Part shown: in pieces, positions 18,216 to 25,426 of the stretch | Position numbering within the stretch: the stretch's first letter is position 1 | Layout of the letters: each line of letters opens with the position of its first letter | Assembly (NCBI RefSeq): GCF_001886955.1 | Contig: NZ_CP016804.1 | Coordinates: forward strand, 1,984,001 to 2,048,000 | From: Halodesulfurarchaeum formicicum | GTDB taxonomy: Archaea; Halobacteriota; Halobacteria; Halobacteriales; Halobacteriaceae | Direction of reading: 5' to 3' | Length of the DNA stretch: 64,000 nucleotides | The notes under the pieces: generated by a model | Database searches by the model: none | What the model was told of the DNA's origin: nothing | Seen by the model: only the letters and a program-made list of their open reading frames with translations | Program-made: the position numbers and the translations under genes

Positions 18216-18532
18216 TTCTCCCCGGCGTAGTAATCATCGGTCGTCGACATCGAACTGGCCTGCTGCTGGGCCGCAAACGCCGCCAGACGGTCGTCCGTCC
18301 CGATCGCCCAGTACCGGCCTTTGTGCCGGACGAGATCCCGATCATCGAGACGCGAGAGAACAGCACCGACACTCCCTCGGTCGATCCCCGTTGTCTCCGC
18401 AATCTCCGTCTGTGTGTACGCCTGGTTGTCGTTTTTGGCGAGGAACTGGAGCACCGTGTAGGGCTGTGTCCCCTCCCGGACGGCCAACACCTCGGGCGGT
18501 TCGTTTTCGAGACGATCGATGCTGATTGGCAT
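18212..18532 (-). CDS. winged-helix DNA-binding protein, probable antitoxin/regulator of the MazF-like gene
   Basis: A 106-residue protein with a MarR/Lrp-like helix-turn-helix (residues ~28-75: YTVLQFLAKNDNQAYTQTEIAETTGIDRGSVGAVLSRLDDRDLVRHKGRYWAIG). The C-terminal ~30 residues are polar and probably flexible, as expected for a part that folds on a toxin. The ATG at 18532 gives the MPISIDRLEN start. Upstream extension runs through AT-rich promoter sequence and is rejected. It is coupled to the toxin by a 4-bp overlap, and a 20-bp-spaced direct repeat lies just upstream. Confidence 0.72.
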   Translation of the reverse strand: MPISIDRLENEPPEVLAVREGTQPYTVLQFLAKNDNQAYTQTEIAETTGIDRGSVGAVLSRLDDRDLVRHKGRYWAIGTDDRLAAFAAQQQASSMSTTDDYYAGEK

Positions 18533-18533
18533 G

Positions 18534-18564
18534 TGTAATAGAACGCAATATAATGTAATAGACC
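18534..18564. promoter_or_regulatory. direct-repeat operator candidate of the toxin-antitoxin pair
   Basis: The 11-mers TGTAATAGAAC (18534-18544) and TGTAATAGACC (18554-18564) match at 10 of 11 positions and are spaced exactly 20 bp apart, two helical turns. They flank a TATA-like AATATAA (18547-18553) directly upstream of the winged-helix gene. This is the layout expected for an autoregulatory operator. Confidence 0.45.
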
Positions 18565-18675
18565 TTCCGGTGATAGCAAGGCAAGTTGCTTTGATCAACC
18601 AATCTGGTAATCTGCAATAGATTTCAGACCCACCGACCACCGTAACTCCAACTGTCCGAGATCGGTTCTGAAGAG

Positions 18676-19167
18676 CTACAACAGCGACTCGACGGCCTCT
18701 TCGACTGACATCACGCCCGTATCGAGGGCGTTGAGAATTCCACGAACGTCCTCGCGTCTGGCTTCCGGATCGGGTTCCTCGACCCAGAGATCAGCGATCC
18801 GCTCGCCGTCCTCGATCGCCCGGTCGTGTTTCACGCGGTAGGCCCCGTTCTCGGTGAGGGTTTCGGCGGGGTGGAAGAAGGCCCAGTCCTCCCGATCGAA
18901 CCGGGCGGCGATCCGGGGTTTCGCGCCGAAGGACTCTGCGAAATATCGCAGGGCTTCGACTTCCTCGCTGGTCAGATAGATCGGGTCGGCGGCGCTGGCC
19001 TTGGCCTCGATGGCATAGAAGACGGTGCCGTTCCCCGCGAGCACGTCCGGGAGTTCCCGCTCCGTGGCGCTTCCGCTGGCCGGGGCTCGCATGACGGCGA
19101 ATCCGGCCGCATCGAGGGCGTTGACCAGTTCCCGCTCCCGGCGGTCGCCCTTTCGGTTGGCGGACAT
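18676..19167 (-). CDS. hjc: Holliday junction resolvase Hjc
   Basis: A 163-residue archaeal Holliday junction resolvase of the PD-(D/E)XK group. The start [30 protein letters not shown] is the family signature. The active-site residues are in [10 protein letters not shown] and FYAIEAKAS (ELPD...E-A-K). It cuts four-way DNA junctions in recombination and replication restart. The C-terminal extension ([16 protein letters not shown]) is longer than in thermophiles and acidic. It ends 5' of the PCNA gene by 45 bp on the same strand side. Confidence 0.94.
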   Translation of the reverse strand: MSANRKGDRRERELVNALDAAGFAVMRAPASGSATERELPDVLAGNGTVFYAIEAKASAADPIYLTSEEVEALRYFAESFGAKPRIAARFDREDWAFFHPAETLTENGAYRVKHDRAIEDGERIADLWVEEPDPEARREDVRGILNALDTGVMSVEEAVESLL

Positions 19168-19212
19168 CTACCGGATGGCACGGGGTGAGAAGTGAAAACT
19201 GAACCGGCTCGA

Positions 19213-19956
19213 CTACTCGCTCTGGATCCGGGGCGCGAGCATGTAGGTCACGTTGCCCAGGCCCTCGGCGATGTCGAAGTGGAACTTCACGGGGAACTCC
19301 TCGCCGAGTTCGACGACGACCTCGCCGTCGGCCGGGATGGCCTTGTTCATGTCCTTGAGGTAGTCAAGCGAGAAAAGCGAGTGGGCCTCGCCCAGCTCCA
19401 GGGAGATCAGATCCTCCGGACCGAGTTCCAGATGCACGTCGTCGGTGTCGCCCTCGGCGTCGACGTAGAAGTGCTCGGCGGCCGTATCCACGCCCAGCGC
19501 GATGTGATCGGAGACCATATCCGCCGCTCGTACGGCGCGGTCGATGTCCCGGCCCTCGATCACGATGCGGGCGGGAAGGTCCAGGTCGGGGAGGTCCGGC
19601 TCCTGGCGGATGGAGTCGGGATCGATGAGCGCGAGGGTGTACTCCAGGCCGTCGATGTGGATGTGGAGTTTCCGGGTCTCCTCGTCGAGTTCGAGCTGGA
19701 CGAGCTGGCCGGCATCGGCCATGCCGGCGATGTCCTCCAGTCGCGAGAGGTCCACGCCGATGATTCCGCCGTCCGCCTCGTAGGACTCGAAGGCCGCGGC
19801 CTCGAGTTCGAGATCAACCATGCCCACGTTCGCCGGGTCGACCGCCCGGATTTCGAGTCCGTCTTCGGTGAGGTGGATCTTGCACTCGTCCACCAACACG
19901 CTCACGGAGTCGAGTGTGGTCCGGAGCGTCTCGGCGCTCACGATGGCCGTAAACAT
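19213..19956 (-). CDS. pcn: DNA polymerase sliding clamp (PCNA)
   Basis: A 247-residue homotrimeric sliding clamp that tethers replicative polymerases, FEN1, ligase and others to DNA. The start [50 protein letters not shown] is the typical N-terminal clamp domain. The inter-domain connecting region and the C-terminal [16 protein letters not shown] and [12 protein letters not shown] follow in the usual order. The strongly acidic surface loops fit a haloarchaeal clamp. A TTTTTAAG TATA-like box on the coding strand lies about 29 bp upstream, suggesting a leaderless transcript. Confidence 0.97.
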   Translation of the reverse strand: MFTAIVSAETLRTTLDSVSVLVDECKIHLTEDGLEIRAVDPANVGMVDLELEAAAFESYEADGGIIGVDLSRLEDIAGMADAGQLVQLELDEETRKLHIHIDGLEYTLALIDPDSIRQEPDLPDLDLPARIVIEGRDIDRAVRAADMVSDHIALGVDTAAEHFYVDAEGDTDDVHLELGPEDLISLELGEAHSLFSLDYLKDMNKAIPADGEVVVELGEEFPVKFHFDIAEGLGNVTYMLAPRIQSE

Positions 19957-19980
19957 ATCTCCGGAGTACGACCACCCGCC

Positions 19981-19988
19981 TTAAAAAG
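19981..19988 (-). promoter_or_regulatory. TATA-box candidate of pcn
   Basis: TTTTTAAG on the coding (minus) strand is centred about 29 bp upstream of the PCNA ATG at 19956. The transcript would begin within a few bases of the start codon, the common leaderless arrangement in haloarchaea. Confidence 0.5.
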
Positions 19989-20122
19989 CCACTCCTTCCC
20001 GGGCGGCCACCGTCACCCGAATCTCTCGGCTTCGCAGCGATCCGTTCGGCCCGCCGTCGTCAGCGACCGGCGACGATGTCGTGAATAAATTTATCGGAAG
20101 CGGCCAGTATATCTAAAGTGTC

Positions 20123-20200
20123 ATGCAACCACTCACCACACCGCTGGCCGGACGGCACGGCGACGGAAGACCGCCAGCCGGCGCGGAGGCACGGCAATGA
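20123..20200 (+). CDS. possible 25-residue leader ORF upstream of the alcohol dehydrogenase
   Basis: An ATG at 20123 opens a 25-codon frame ending in TGA (20198-20200), which overlaps the dehydrogenase ATG at 20197 as ATGA. A TATA-like AAATTTAT about 30 bp upstream could place the transcript start just before this ATG. The peptide has no recognisable family and may be a translationally coupled leader or chance. Confidence 0.25.
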   Translation: MQPLTTPLAGRHGDGRPPAGAEARQ

Positions 20201-21312
20201 CAACTGCACGTGCGGCCGTCGTCAGGGAGGCGGGCGGCCCCTTCGAGATCGAGCCGGTCGAACTCGAAGCCCCGCGGGCCGGCGAGGTCCGGGTCCGGAT
20301 CGTCGGTGTCGGGATCTGTCACACCGATCTGGCGGTCCGGGACCAGCACCTGCCCACCCCCTTGCCCGCGGTCCTCGGCCACGAGGGTGCCGGCGTCGTC
20401 GAGACCGTCGGCGACGAGGTGAGCGCGGTGACACCCGGCGATCGAGTCGTCCTGTCCTTCCGGTCGGACGGCACCTGCTCGAACTGTCGGACGGGCAGCC
20501 CAGCCTACTGTGCGGACTGGGAGGCGTACAACTTCGCTGGCCAGCGGCTGACCGACGGCTCGACGCCGATCACGGACACAGACGGCGAACCGGTTCACGG
20601 GTTGTTCTTCGGCCAGTCCTCCTTCGGGACCCACGCCATCGTCGACGAGCGAAGCCTGGTCCCCGTCGACGACGATCTCCCGCTGGCAAAACTCGGTCCG
20701 CTGGGGTGTGGGATCATGACCGGAGCCGGCACCGTCATGAACACCCTCGAAGTCGGGCCGGGGGACTCGATCGCCGTCTTCGGTGCGGGCTCGGTCGGGT
20801 TGAGCGCGGTGATGGCCGCCAACGCGGTGGGCAGCACGGACATCATCGCCGTGGACGTCCAACCCGGTCGGCTGGCGACCGCTCGCGAACTGGGAGCCAC
20901 CCACACCGTCGACGCGAGCGAGACCGAGGACGTGGTCGAGGCCGTCCGCGAGCACCTCGGCGGCGGGGCGCAGTACGCCGCGGAGATGGCGGGCAAACCG
21001 GCGGTCCTGCGCCAGGCCGCCGACGTGCTCCGCCCGACCGGAACTGTCGCAGCGGTCGGGGCCCCACCCATGGGAGCGGCGGTCAGTCTCGACGTGAACG
21101 ACCTGCTCTCCGGGCGCACCGTGACCGGCGTCACGATGGGCGGCGCCGATCCGCGCGAGTTCATCCCCGACCTGCTGGCGCTGTATCGGGCAGGGAAGTT
21201 CCCCTTCGACCGACTGCTCACCGAATACCCCTTCGAGGAGATCCAGCAGGCCGTCGCCGATCACGAGGCAGGGGACGTAATCAAGCCCGTCCTGCGGGTG
21301 AGCGAACCGTAA
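20197..21312 (+). CDS. zinc-dependent alcohol dehydrogenase (medium-chain MDR family, aryl-alcohol type)
   Basis: A 371-residue MDR alcohol dehydrogenase. The catalytic zinc ligands are C41 (GICHTD), H62-E63 (GHEGAG) and C171 (LGCGIMTGAG), and the NAD-binding motif is FGAGSVGLSAV. It resembles benzyl/aryl-alcohol and class III-like dehydrogenases. The structural-zinc loop is DGTC94-SNC97-RTGSPAYC105: the first of the usual four cysteines is replaced (D91). An aldehyde dehydrogenase follows after 42 bp, so the pair could turn an alcohol into the acid. Confidence 0.88.
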   Translation: MTTARAAVVREAGGPFEIEPVELEAPRAGEVRVRIVGVGICHTDLAVRDQHLPTPLPAVLGHEGAGVVETVGDEVSAVTPGDRVVLSFRSDGTCSNCRTGSPAYCADWEAYNFAGQRLTDGSTPITDTDGEPVHGLFFGQSSFGTHAIVDERSLVPVDDDLPLAKLGPLGCGIMTGAGTVMNTLEVGPGDSIAVFGAGSVGLSAVMAANAVGSTDIIAVDVQPGRLATARELGATHTVDASETEDVVEAVREHLGGGAQYAAEMAGKPAVLRQAADVLRPTGTVAAVGAPPMGAAVSLDVNDLLSGRTVTGVTMGGADPREFIPDLLALYRAGKFPFDRLLTEYPFEEIQQAVADHEAGDVIKPVLRVSEP

Positions 21313-21354
21313 CCATTCCACCAACCGAACCATTCAACCACGTTACCAACAAAC

Positions 21355-22845
21355 ATGTCACCAATGTCCGAATTCTCGATCGACGCCGACTGGAACGCAC
21401 TGTACATCGACGGCGAGTGGACCGACCGCGAGGAGACGATGTCCGTCGAGGACCCCTCGACACGGGAGCCGATTACCGATGTCCCAGCCGCGAGCGAGGC
21501 AGACGTGGACGCGGCCTACGAGGCAGCGGCCGCGGCCCAGGCCGACTGGGCCGACCAGCCGCCCACCCGGAAGGCAGCGGTCACCCAGGAAGTCGCCGAG
21601 TTGCTCCAGACACATGCCGAGGACATCATCAAGTTGCTCCGGCTGGAAGGCGGGTCCTCGACGGTCAAGGCGAACATCGAACTGGAGAGTGCGGTCGGAT
21701 CGGTGCTCGAAGCGGCGTCGTTCCCCTCGCGGATGAAGGGCGAACACGCCGACTCGATCGTCCCGGAGAAAGAGAACATCGTCGAGCGGGTCCCGCAGGG
21801 AGTCATCACGGTGATCTCGCCCTGGAACTTCCCGCTCATCCTCTCGATGCGGGCGGTCGACGCCGCCATCGCGACCGGGAACAGCGTCGTGCTGAAACCG
21901 GCCTCGAACACGCCCATCACCGGAGGGCTCCTCCTGGCACGACTCTACGAGGAGGCGGGGCTTCCCGACGGGGTCCTGAACGTCGTGACCGGCGAGGGAT
22001 CGGTTATCGGCGATCACGTCGCAAGTCACCCGGAGAGCGACGTGGTCGCGTTCACCGGCTCGACCGCGGTCGGCCGGCACGTCGCGGGCCTGGCCGGCGA
22101 GAACCTCGCGGTTCCCGCCATGGAACTCGGCGGGAACGGCGTCCACCTCGTCACCGACGACGCCGACGTGGACGCCGCCGTCGAGGCCGGGGCCTTCGGC
22201 ACCTACACCCACCAGGGCCAGATCTGCATGTCGATCAACCGCCACGTCGTCCACGAGGCGGTTTACGACGAGTACGTCGAGAAACTCACCGCGAAGGCGG
22301 CGGGACTCCCCACCGGAAGCGTCCACGACCCGGAGACGATCGTGGGGCCGATCATCGACGAGACCCAGCGCGAAAGCGTCCGTGGGCTCATCGAGGACAG
22401 TATCGAAGCCGGAGCCACGGTCGAGACGGGCGGCGAGACGGTGCCCGTCGAAGGCGTCGAGGATTCACTCGTGCTGGCACCGACCGTCCTCTCCGGGGTG
22501 ACAAACGACATGCCCGTCGCGGCGAACGAGCACTTCGGCCCGGTCGCCCCGGTCATTCGGGCGGAAAGCGTCGATGCAGCCATCGAGATCGCCAACGACA
22601 CCGAGTACGGGCTCTCGAGCAGCGTCTACGCCGGCAATCTGGACCGCGGGCGGGAGATCGCCGACCAGCTGGAGACAGGAATGGTACACGTCAACGACCA
22701 GCCCGTCAACGACGAACCACACGTCCCCTTCGGCGGGATGAAGGCCTCGGGTATCGGCCGATACAACGCCGAAGAGGTCATCTCCGAGTTCACCCAGACC
22801 AAGTGGATCAGCCTCCAGCACGAGCCGCGGGAGTACCCGTACTAA
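21355..22845 (+). CDS. aldehyde dehydrogenase (NAD(P)-dependent, benzaldehyde/vanillin type)
   Basis: A 496-residue ALDH-superfamily enzyme. The catalytic Glu257 (MELGGNG) and nucleophile Cys291 (HQGQICMSINRH) are in place, as are the NAD-binding SPWNFPLILSMRA, KPASNTPITGG and FTGSTAVGRHVA segments. The end VNDQPVNDEPHVPFGGMKASGIGRYN is typical. It oxidises an aldehyde to the acid. With the preceding alcohol dehydrogenase it forms a two-gene catabolic unit. The substrate (aromatic or short-chain) is an inference. The start at 21355 or 21364 is uncertain by three codons. Confidence 0.92.
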   Translation: MSPMSEFSIDADWNALYIDGEWTDREETMSVEDPSTREPITDVPAASEADVDAAYEAAAAAQADWADQPPTRKAAVTQEVAELLQTHAEDIIKLLRLEGGSSTVKANIELESAVGSVLEAASFPSRMKGEHADSIVPEKENIVERVPQGVITVISPWNFPLILSMRAVDAAIATGNSVVLKPASNTPITGGLLLARLYEEAGLPDGVLNVVTGEGSVIGDHVASHPESDVVAFTGSTAVGRHVAGLAGENLAVPAMELGGNGVHLVTDDADVDAAVEAGAFGTYTHQGQICMSINRHVVHEAVYDEYVEKLTAKAAGLPTGSVHDPETIVGPIIDETQRESVRGLIEDSIEAGATVETGGETVPVEGVEDSLVLAPTVLSGVTNDMPVAANEHFGPVAPVIRAESVDAAIEIANDTEYGLSSSVYAGNLDRGREIADQLETGMVHVNDQPVNDEPHVPFGGMKASGIGRYNAEEVISEFTQTKWISLQHEPREYPY

Positions 22846-22898
22846 CTCAGGTTTTGGCCCATCGTCAGCCACTTCCCCGCTGATCTCGATTGACGGAT

Positions 22899-23663
22899 AT
22901 GGGACGGAAGGATCAGTACTACAACAAGGCCAAGCAACAGGGCTATCGGGCCCGCTCGGCCTACAAACTTGCCCAGATCGACGACCAGGTCGGGCTGCTT
23001 GCGGCCGGCGACACGGTACTCGATCTCGGGGCGGCTCCCGGCGGGTGGCTGCAGGTCGCCGCCGAGCGAGTCGGCGAAACGGGGCGGGTCATCGGGGTCG
23101 ACTTCCAGCGGATCGACCCGCTCGAAGACCACGACGTCGAGACGATCCGCGGGGACATGACCGAGGACTCGACGACCGAGAAGATCGAAGAGGCGGCCCC
23201 AGAAGGGGTCGACGTGGTCGTCTCCGACATGGCCCCGAACATGACCGGCGAGTACGACCTGGACCACGCCCGGTCGGTCCACCTCGCCCGGACGGCCTTC
23301 GAGGTCGCCCAGGACTTCCTGGATTCGGGTGGGAACTTCGTCGTGAAGGTCTTCCAGGGCCGGGACCTCGATGCCTTCGTCGCGGACGTCGAGGACGAAT
23401 TCGACAAGGTCAGCATCGTTCGCCCGGATGCCTCCCGGGAGTCCTCCTCGGAGGTGTACGTGGTCGGAATCGGCTACCTGACCGCCCCGGTCTCGGTTGG
23501 CGAAACGCGGACGGTCACCATCGAGGCGACGGGCGAGGACGGCGACGGGATCGCCTACGTCGAGGGGTACACACTCTTTGTGCCCGACACAGCGGTCGGC
23601 GACGAAATCGAAGTCGAAGTGACCGGTGTGAAGCCACGGTTCGGGTTCGCCGAACCGGTCTAA
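22899..23663 (+). CDS. rlmE: 23S rRNA (uridine-2'-O-) methyltransferase RlmE with TRAM domain
   Basis: A 254-residue FtsJ/RrmJ-type methyltransferase. The start MGRKDQYYNKAKQQGYRARSAYKL is the family start, and SAM motif I is LDLGAAPGGWLQVAAE. The catalytic K-D-K-E set is KLAQID, DVVVSDMAPNMTG, VVKVFQG and the E of SSEVYVV. Residues ~185-254 form a TRAM RNA-binding domain (TVTIEATGEDGDGIAYVEGYTLFVPDTAVGDEI), as seen in haloarchaeal RlmE. A TTG at 22890 would add three codons, and the ATG at 22899 is preferred. Confidence 0.93.
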   Translation: MGRKDQYYNKAKQQGYRARSAYKLAQIDDQVGLLAAGDTVLDLGAAPGGWLQVAAERVGETGRVIGVDFQRIDPLEDHDVETIRGDMTEDSTTEKIEEAAPEGVDVVVSDMAPNMTGEYDLDHARSVHLARTAFEVAQDFLDSGGNFVVKVFQGRDLDAFVADVEDEFDKVSIVRPDASRESSSEVYVVGIGYLTAPVSVGETRTVTIEATGEDGDGIAYVEGYTLFVPDTAVGDEIEVEVTGVKPRFGFAEPV

Positions 23664-24376
23664 TCGGCCGTCGACGCGGCACTACTGCCCTGTTCTCGGC
23701 GGCGGAGCGCTCCGACGACGAGGTAGACGAAGGGCGTATCGAGAACGGCGATGAGGAGTTTCAGGAGGTACTGCCCGACCAAAAGCGACGCGACCACGGC
23801 CAGCGGGGCCGGATCCCCGGTCCCGAGAAAGCGCGGGACCAGGTAGAAGCCCAGGCCGACGAAGATCACGGTATCGAGAAGCTGGCTCGTGCCCGTCGAC
23901 GCGATGTTTCGCAGCCAGAGATGCGCGCCATCGGTACGCTCGCGCAGGGCGTGAAAGACCAGCACGTCCCAGTTCTGGCTCACCAGGTAGGCCGCCAGGC
24001 TGGCGATCACGATGTTCGTACTCGACCCGAGGACCGTGGCGAAGGTCTCCGGCGCGACCGGAGAATTACCTGCTGCCGGGGCGGCGATCGTGCTCCAGAC
24101 CAGCAGGAGCATCACGAAGTTCAACCCGAAGGCCACGTTCACGAGGATCTGGGCCGCGTTCCGACCATACAGCTCCGCGTAGACGTCCGACGCGAAGAAG
24201 GTCAGCGCGTAGGCCAGGGCTGCCCCGGGTAGCGCGAGGGTCTCGCCGGCCACCGGGATCGCGAACGGCAGCTCGAACCCGAGGACCTTCGAGGCCGTGA
24301 GCTGCGCGGTGATCAACGCCGTGACGAACAGGCCGATCAGCGCCACCTGCGGCGCGGGCATCGCCTGGCGAGTCAT
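23660..24376 (-). CDS. queuosine precursor transporter family (YhhQ/VUT), probable preQ0-type importer
   Basis: A 238-residue membrane protein with about six hydrophobic helices. It matches the YhhQ/VUT pattern: an N-terminal helix ending in TASKVLGF, the YALTFFASDVYAELYGRNAA motif, and LDTVIFVGLGFYLVP. YhhQ carries 7-deazaguanine precursors in bacteria. In archaea the likely use is preQ0-related for archaeosine, which fits the RaSEA gene in this window. It is coupled by 4 bp to a ribbon-helix-helix gene just upstream on the same strand. Confidence 0.85.
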   Translation of the reverse strand: MTRQAMPAPQVALIGLFVTALITAQLTASKVLGFELPFAIPVAGETLALPGAALAYALTFFASDVYAELYGRNAAQILVNVAFGLNFVMLLLVWSTIAAPAAGNSPVAPETFATVLGSSTNIVIASLAAYLVSQNWDVLVFHALRERTDGAHLWLRNIASTGTSQLLDTVIFVGLGFYLVPRFLGTGDPAPLAVVASLLVGQYLLKLLIAVLDTPFVYLVVGALRRREQGSSAASTAD

Positions 24377-24552
24377 TGCTCTTCGGCCTCCAGCCGGTCG
24401 TGTCGGGCGTCGATCTCGTCGAGTCGGTCCAGGGTCTTCCGGATCGAGGCCCGGATCGCGTCGCTGCGATTGACGAACTTCCCGTCCTCGCCGACGTGCT
24501 CGTCGAGGTCCGAAAGGAGTTCGGCCGGAATCTCCACGCTAATCTTGGGCAT
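24373..24552 (-). CDS. ribbon-helix-helix (CopG/Arc) protein upstream of the YhhQ transporter
   Basis: A 59-residue protein too short to be obvious by length alone, but with a clear RHH fold: beta-strand PKISVEIPAELLSDL, then helix region GKFVNRSDAIRASIRKTLD. The last 20 residues are a charged helix (DRLDEIDARHDRLEAEEQ). The stop overlaps the transporter ATG by 4 bp (24373-24376), so they are one translational unit. It is probably a DNA-binding regulator of its own operon or of deazaguanine uptake (inference). Confidence 0.82.
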   Translation of the reverse strand: MPKISVEIPAELLSDLDEHVGEDGKFVNRSDAIRASIRKTLDRLDEIDARHDRLEAEEQ

Positions 24553-24682
24553 TAGCGTTCACCCCGAGTCGAATGTGGCGTCATGATGTTCGTGAGAGAA
24601 TACTCGGAGAGCATCGTTGAAGGCTCTGGCGATGGCAGCGCGGGGGTGGTGAGAACAGACAACGAACAGAGCCCCAATTCGG

Positions 24683-25420
24683 CTATCGCCGGGGCATCTC
24701 GTCAATCGCTTCTGCCAGCACGTCCAGAAAATGAGCATCGTGGGTCTGCTCGACGTGATTCACGTTCCAGAGGCCCGATTCTCGAATCTCTCGACTCCGA
24801 CTGTGTTTCCCAAGCCAATCGTTTCTTCGGGAGTCAATCGTCTGGTCCTCGAAGTTGCTGAGGAGCGCGATGGCGTTTTGCTCGATGAGTGCCCGGTCGC
24901 TGTCCGGGCCGGGTTCGTCTTCGATCTCGATCCACAGAAACGGCTGTTCGCGGATGTATGCACTCACACGGCGTTCGAGGGGGTACTCCTCGTCCCGAAC
25001 TTCCGCCCGGTCGCGATCGATTCCCGACCAGCGGTCCCCCCAGTTCGGATAGTCCTCCTGCAAGTCGTGTTTCTCGATGATCGCCTCGCCGACTCGCTTG
25101 CGATACACCGACCCCCGGTGATTGCCGCCGTGTGGATGGTTGGTGCTGTTACTGCCGGTCCCGTAGTGTTGTTTCAGCCGGTTCCAAAGCGTTGTGCTGC
25201 TCCCAGCCGAAACGGCATGGGTTCCGACCCGGGTAACGCGAAGCTGGTCGGTCGAGTCCCGCCGTTCGCCCGGTTCGAGGAAGAAGTAGACCCCGCGGTC
25301 GGGCCAGTCCATGTAGCCGGTGCAGTCTTTGAGTTTCCGGGTACCGCCGAGTCGGTTTTCGAGCACCTTCAGGAGAGCATACAATCGGTCGAGGTGTTGC
25401 CGACGATTCACGTCAGTCAC
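24683..25420 (-). CDS. GIY-YIG-like domain protein, function unknown
   Basis: A 245-residue acidic protein. The motif GVYFFLEPGE followed by TRVGTHAV, then LWNRLKQHYG and HRGSVYRKRVGEAII, follows the spacing of GIY-YIG nucleases (GVY / xVG, catalytic Arg, and the conserved Glu in the helix). The family often includes DNA-cutting or repair enzymes and restriction or mobile-element functions. The N-terminal ~25 residues are a helical charged segment. It ends 131 bp from the RHH gene and starts 6 bp after the end of tatCt on the same strand. Function is not known. Confidence 0.65.
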   Translation of the reverse strand: MTDVNRRQHLDRLYALLKVLENRLGGTRKLKDCTGYMDWPDRGVYFFLEPGERRDSTDQLRVTRVGTHAVSAGSSTTLWNRLKQHYGTGSNSTNHPHGGNHRGSVYRKRVGEAIIEKHDLQEDYPNWGDRWSGIDRDRAEVRDEEYPLERRVSAYIREQPFLWIEIEDEPGPDSDRALIEQNAIALLSNFEDQTIDSRRNDWLGKHSRSREIRESGLWNVNHVEQTHDAHFLDVLAEAIDEMPRR

Positions 25421-25426
25421 CTCCAG

